Positions 6,395-7,172 of a stretch of 7,172 nucleotides of DNA are shown here, piece after piece. Positions within the stretch are counted from its first letter, which is position 1; each line of letters starts with the position of its first letter. Origin of the DNA: an uncultured bacterium (GTDB lineage Bacteria; Bacteroidota; Bacteroidia; Bacteroidales; JACABE01); NCBI GenBank assembly GCA_903911455.1, contig CAIWDQ010000600.1:1-7172 (forward strand). Reading direction: 5' to 3'. Position numbers and translations under genes: made by a program. The notes below the pieces were generated by a model. The model did not search any database. It was not told where the DNA came from and saw nothing but the letters and a program-made list of their open reading frames with translations.

Positions 6395-6696
6395 TTGATA
6401 CGAGTATTAATTTTTTCAAATTGTATATTTTTATGATATACGAAATAATCAATCCATTTTTCTACGATTTTATCAGCATATAGCTCTAAGAAATCTTCAA
6501 AGTCTTTTAATTTACTTCCTGATAAAGGCCTTAAACCTTTAATTGCTTTTATTTTTATCTCCGTTATCTTTCCCTCAATTATATAAAACTCAGCTTTACT
6601 CTCAAATCCATCATATTTAGCATGAACATGAATAGGTTCATGTTCATTTGAGTAGAAAAAAATAAGGATCCCTAAGTATTCAAATATTTTGGGCAT
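6391..6696 (-). CDS. DUF4160 domain protein
   Basis: The 101-residue protein shows the DUF4160 pattern. It opens MPKIFEYLGILIFFYSNEH, followed by the conserved EPIHVHA at 20-26. The middle is beta-rich (AEFYIIEGKI), and a helical tail starts with LSGSKLKDFEDFLELY at 58-73 and continues as KIVEKWIDYF. The histidines H19, H23 and H25 are the most striking conserved residues. No activity is established for this family to my knowledge. It is upstream of, and overlaps by four bases, the DUF2442 gene. A two-gene unit of small proteins with its own promoter resembles a toxin-antitoxin arrangement. That reading is inference. Confidence 0.85.
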   Translation of the reverse strand: MPKIFEYLGILIFFYSNEHEPIHVHAKYDGFESKAEFYIIEGKITEIKIKAIKGLRPLSGSKLKDFEDFLELYADKIVEKWIDYFVYHKNIQFEKINTRIK

Positions 6697-6715
6697 ATAT
6701 TTAATTTTTAAAATG

Positions 6716-6723
6716 CAAATTTA
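6716..6723 (-). promoter_or_regulatory. Promoter -7 element for the DUF4160-DUF2442 pair
   Basis: On the leftward strand TAAATTTG matches TAnnTTTG and lies 19 bases upstream of the DUF4160 start codon, giving a leader of roughly a dozen bases. A TTTG lies 14 bases further upstream, closer than expected for a -33 box, so only the -7 part is well supported. Confidence 0.55.
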
Positions 6724-6855
6724 CTAATTATTTAACTCAAATAAAATTAAAATGTTATTTAGTTTTTTTATTTTTTTCATAATCATATTATTTAAAGTTC
6801 CTTTATATAATATGATTAAGAGTATTAAGAACAGTATCACACTTATTTTTATCAT
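6724..6855 (-). CDS. Possible small hydrophobic protein
   Basis: An ATG at 6855 opens a 43-residue frame ending in TAG at 6724-6726, directly against the -7 element of the DUF4160 promoter. The product would have one hydrophobic helix (IKISVILFLILLIILY) followed by a basic segment (KKIKK). AGGA lies four bases upstream of the ATG, a weak ribosome-binding match. The size and shape resemble small membrane peptides, but in such AT-rich DNA a frame rich in Ile, Leu, Lys and Asn can arise by chance. Confidence 0.2.
   Translation of the reverse strand: MIKISVILFLILLIILYKGTLNNMIMKKIKKLNNILILFELNN
6780..6818. repeat. AT-rich inverted repeat upstream of the DUF4160 promoter
   Basis: TAATCATATTAT (6780-6791) is perfectly complementary to ATAATATGATTA (6807-6818) around a 15-base loop. 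Neither side carries a T-run in the position expected of a terminator. It lies some 60-100 bases upstream of the DUF4160-DUF2442 promoter and inside the possible small frame. An operator role is possible but unproven. Confidence 0.4.
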
Positions 6856-6886
6856 AATCCTAAACTTTTATTTTTAGAAAAGAAAA

Positions 6887-6921
6887 ATCCGCTAAACAAT
6901 TTACTTTATTGCTTAACGGAT
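6887..6921 (-). terminator. Terminator of the right-edge leftward gene
   Basis: ATCCGCTAAACAAT (6887-6900) and ATTGCTTAACGGAT (6908-6921) form a 14-bp stem with a 7-base loop. The two imperfect positions are G-U wobbles in leftward RNA but A-C mismatches in rightward RNA. The leftward transcript continues into a U-rich stretch (reading TTTTTCTTTTCT). Both points indicate termination of leftward transcription. Confidence 0.75.
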
Positions 6922-6940
6922 ATGTCTTAGTATTTACTAT

Positions 6941-6996
6941 TTTTTGTCTTCCAACTTAAGGCACTTAAGGCACTTTAAGTACTTTAGGCACTCTTT
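6941..6996. repeat. 56-bp dispersed repeat, copy B (9-bp units)
   Basis: This is the second copy of the element at 6060-6115, 881 bp away, in the same orientation and with two differences. It again lies between a leftward gene's stop codon and a terminator-type hairpin. Confidence 0.9.
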
Positions 6997-7000
6997 ATTT

Positions 7001-7028
7001 CGTAATTCGTAATTCGTAATTCGTAATT
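7001..7028. repeat. Simple tandem repeat, CGTAATT x4
   Basis: Four perfect head-to-tail copies of the 7-bp unit CGTAATT lie between repeat copy B and the stop codon of the right-edge gene. A 7-bp unit can change copy number by slippage. Being just outside the coding region, it would alter only the 3'-UTR. Confidence 0.9.
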
Positions 7029-7036
7029 GAATGCTT

Positions 7037-7171
7037 TTATTTTATCTCAATCCTAAGTTTCACACTAGCTGTATTGCCTGTAGTATCAACAACTAATAAT
7101 GTATTACCGACTGCTCCTATATATTTAATATTCTTTTTGAATGTTTTGCCGGCTTCTAACAGATAATTTGC
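7037..7171 (-). CDS. C-terminal end of a leftward gene, probable Ig-like surface or secreted protein
   Basis: Forty-four codons are open from the right edge to a TAA at 7037-7039. The tail NTLLVVDTTGNTASVKLRIEI has the D-x-x-GN-x-A-x-V rhythm of the last strands of bacterial Ig-like or cadherin-like beta-sandwich repeats, often found at the end of exported Bacteroidota proteins. The visible part has no transmembrane or sorting signal. The 3' side is followed by the CGTAATT repeat, repeat copy B and a leftward terminator. The product class is a guess from this short tail. Confidence 0.5.
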   Translation of the reverse strand, partial: ANYLLEAGKTFKKNIKYIGAVGNTLLVVDTTGNTASVKLRIEIK

Positions 7172-7172
7172 A

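Overview
The window looks like AT-rich chromosomal DNA from a Bacteroidota bacterium. Four things point there: upstream elements matching the Bacteroidota -7 consensus TAnnTTTG in front of three transcription units, almost no Shine-Dalgarno sequences, a class II lysyl-tRNA synthetase with the C-terminal extension I associate with that phylum, and a DUF4160/DUF2442 gene pair. The lineage cannot be fixed further by eye.

Layout from left to right. Bases 3-110 hold the C-terminal end of a rightward gene, possibly a transposase, followed by a 560-bp non-coding stretch. That stretch contains a decayed terminator-like hairpin and an array of five degenerate repeats spaced exactly 41 bp apart (382-586). 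A leftward CaCA-family cation exchanger (672-1685) and the rightward lysS (1915-3630) diverge from a shared 230-bp promoter region. After lysS come two tandem perfect hairpins.

Next is a tightly packed rightward operon of three envelope genes whose start and stop codons overlap as TAATG. They are a PagL-like outer-membrane lipid A deacylase candidate, a membrane-anchored PHP-domain metalloenzyme predicted to face the periplasm, and a GtrA-family four-helix membrane protein. Together they suggest modification of an envelope lipid or glycolipid, spanning inner membrane, periplasm and outer membrane. This combination is the most interesting protein-level observation here, and its function is inference.

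The operon ends at a strong bidirectional hairpin and converges on a leftward DUF4160-DUF2442 pair (6116-6696) with its own promoter. Near-identical 56-bp elements, made of degenerate 9-bp units, lie just downstream of this pair and again 881 bp away, just downstream of the next leftward gene. That gene is cut by the right edge; only its Ig-like C-terminal tail is visible. Both copies sit between a stop codon and a terminator-type hairpin, so they look like 3'-UTR elements rather than random intergenic repeats.
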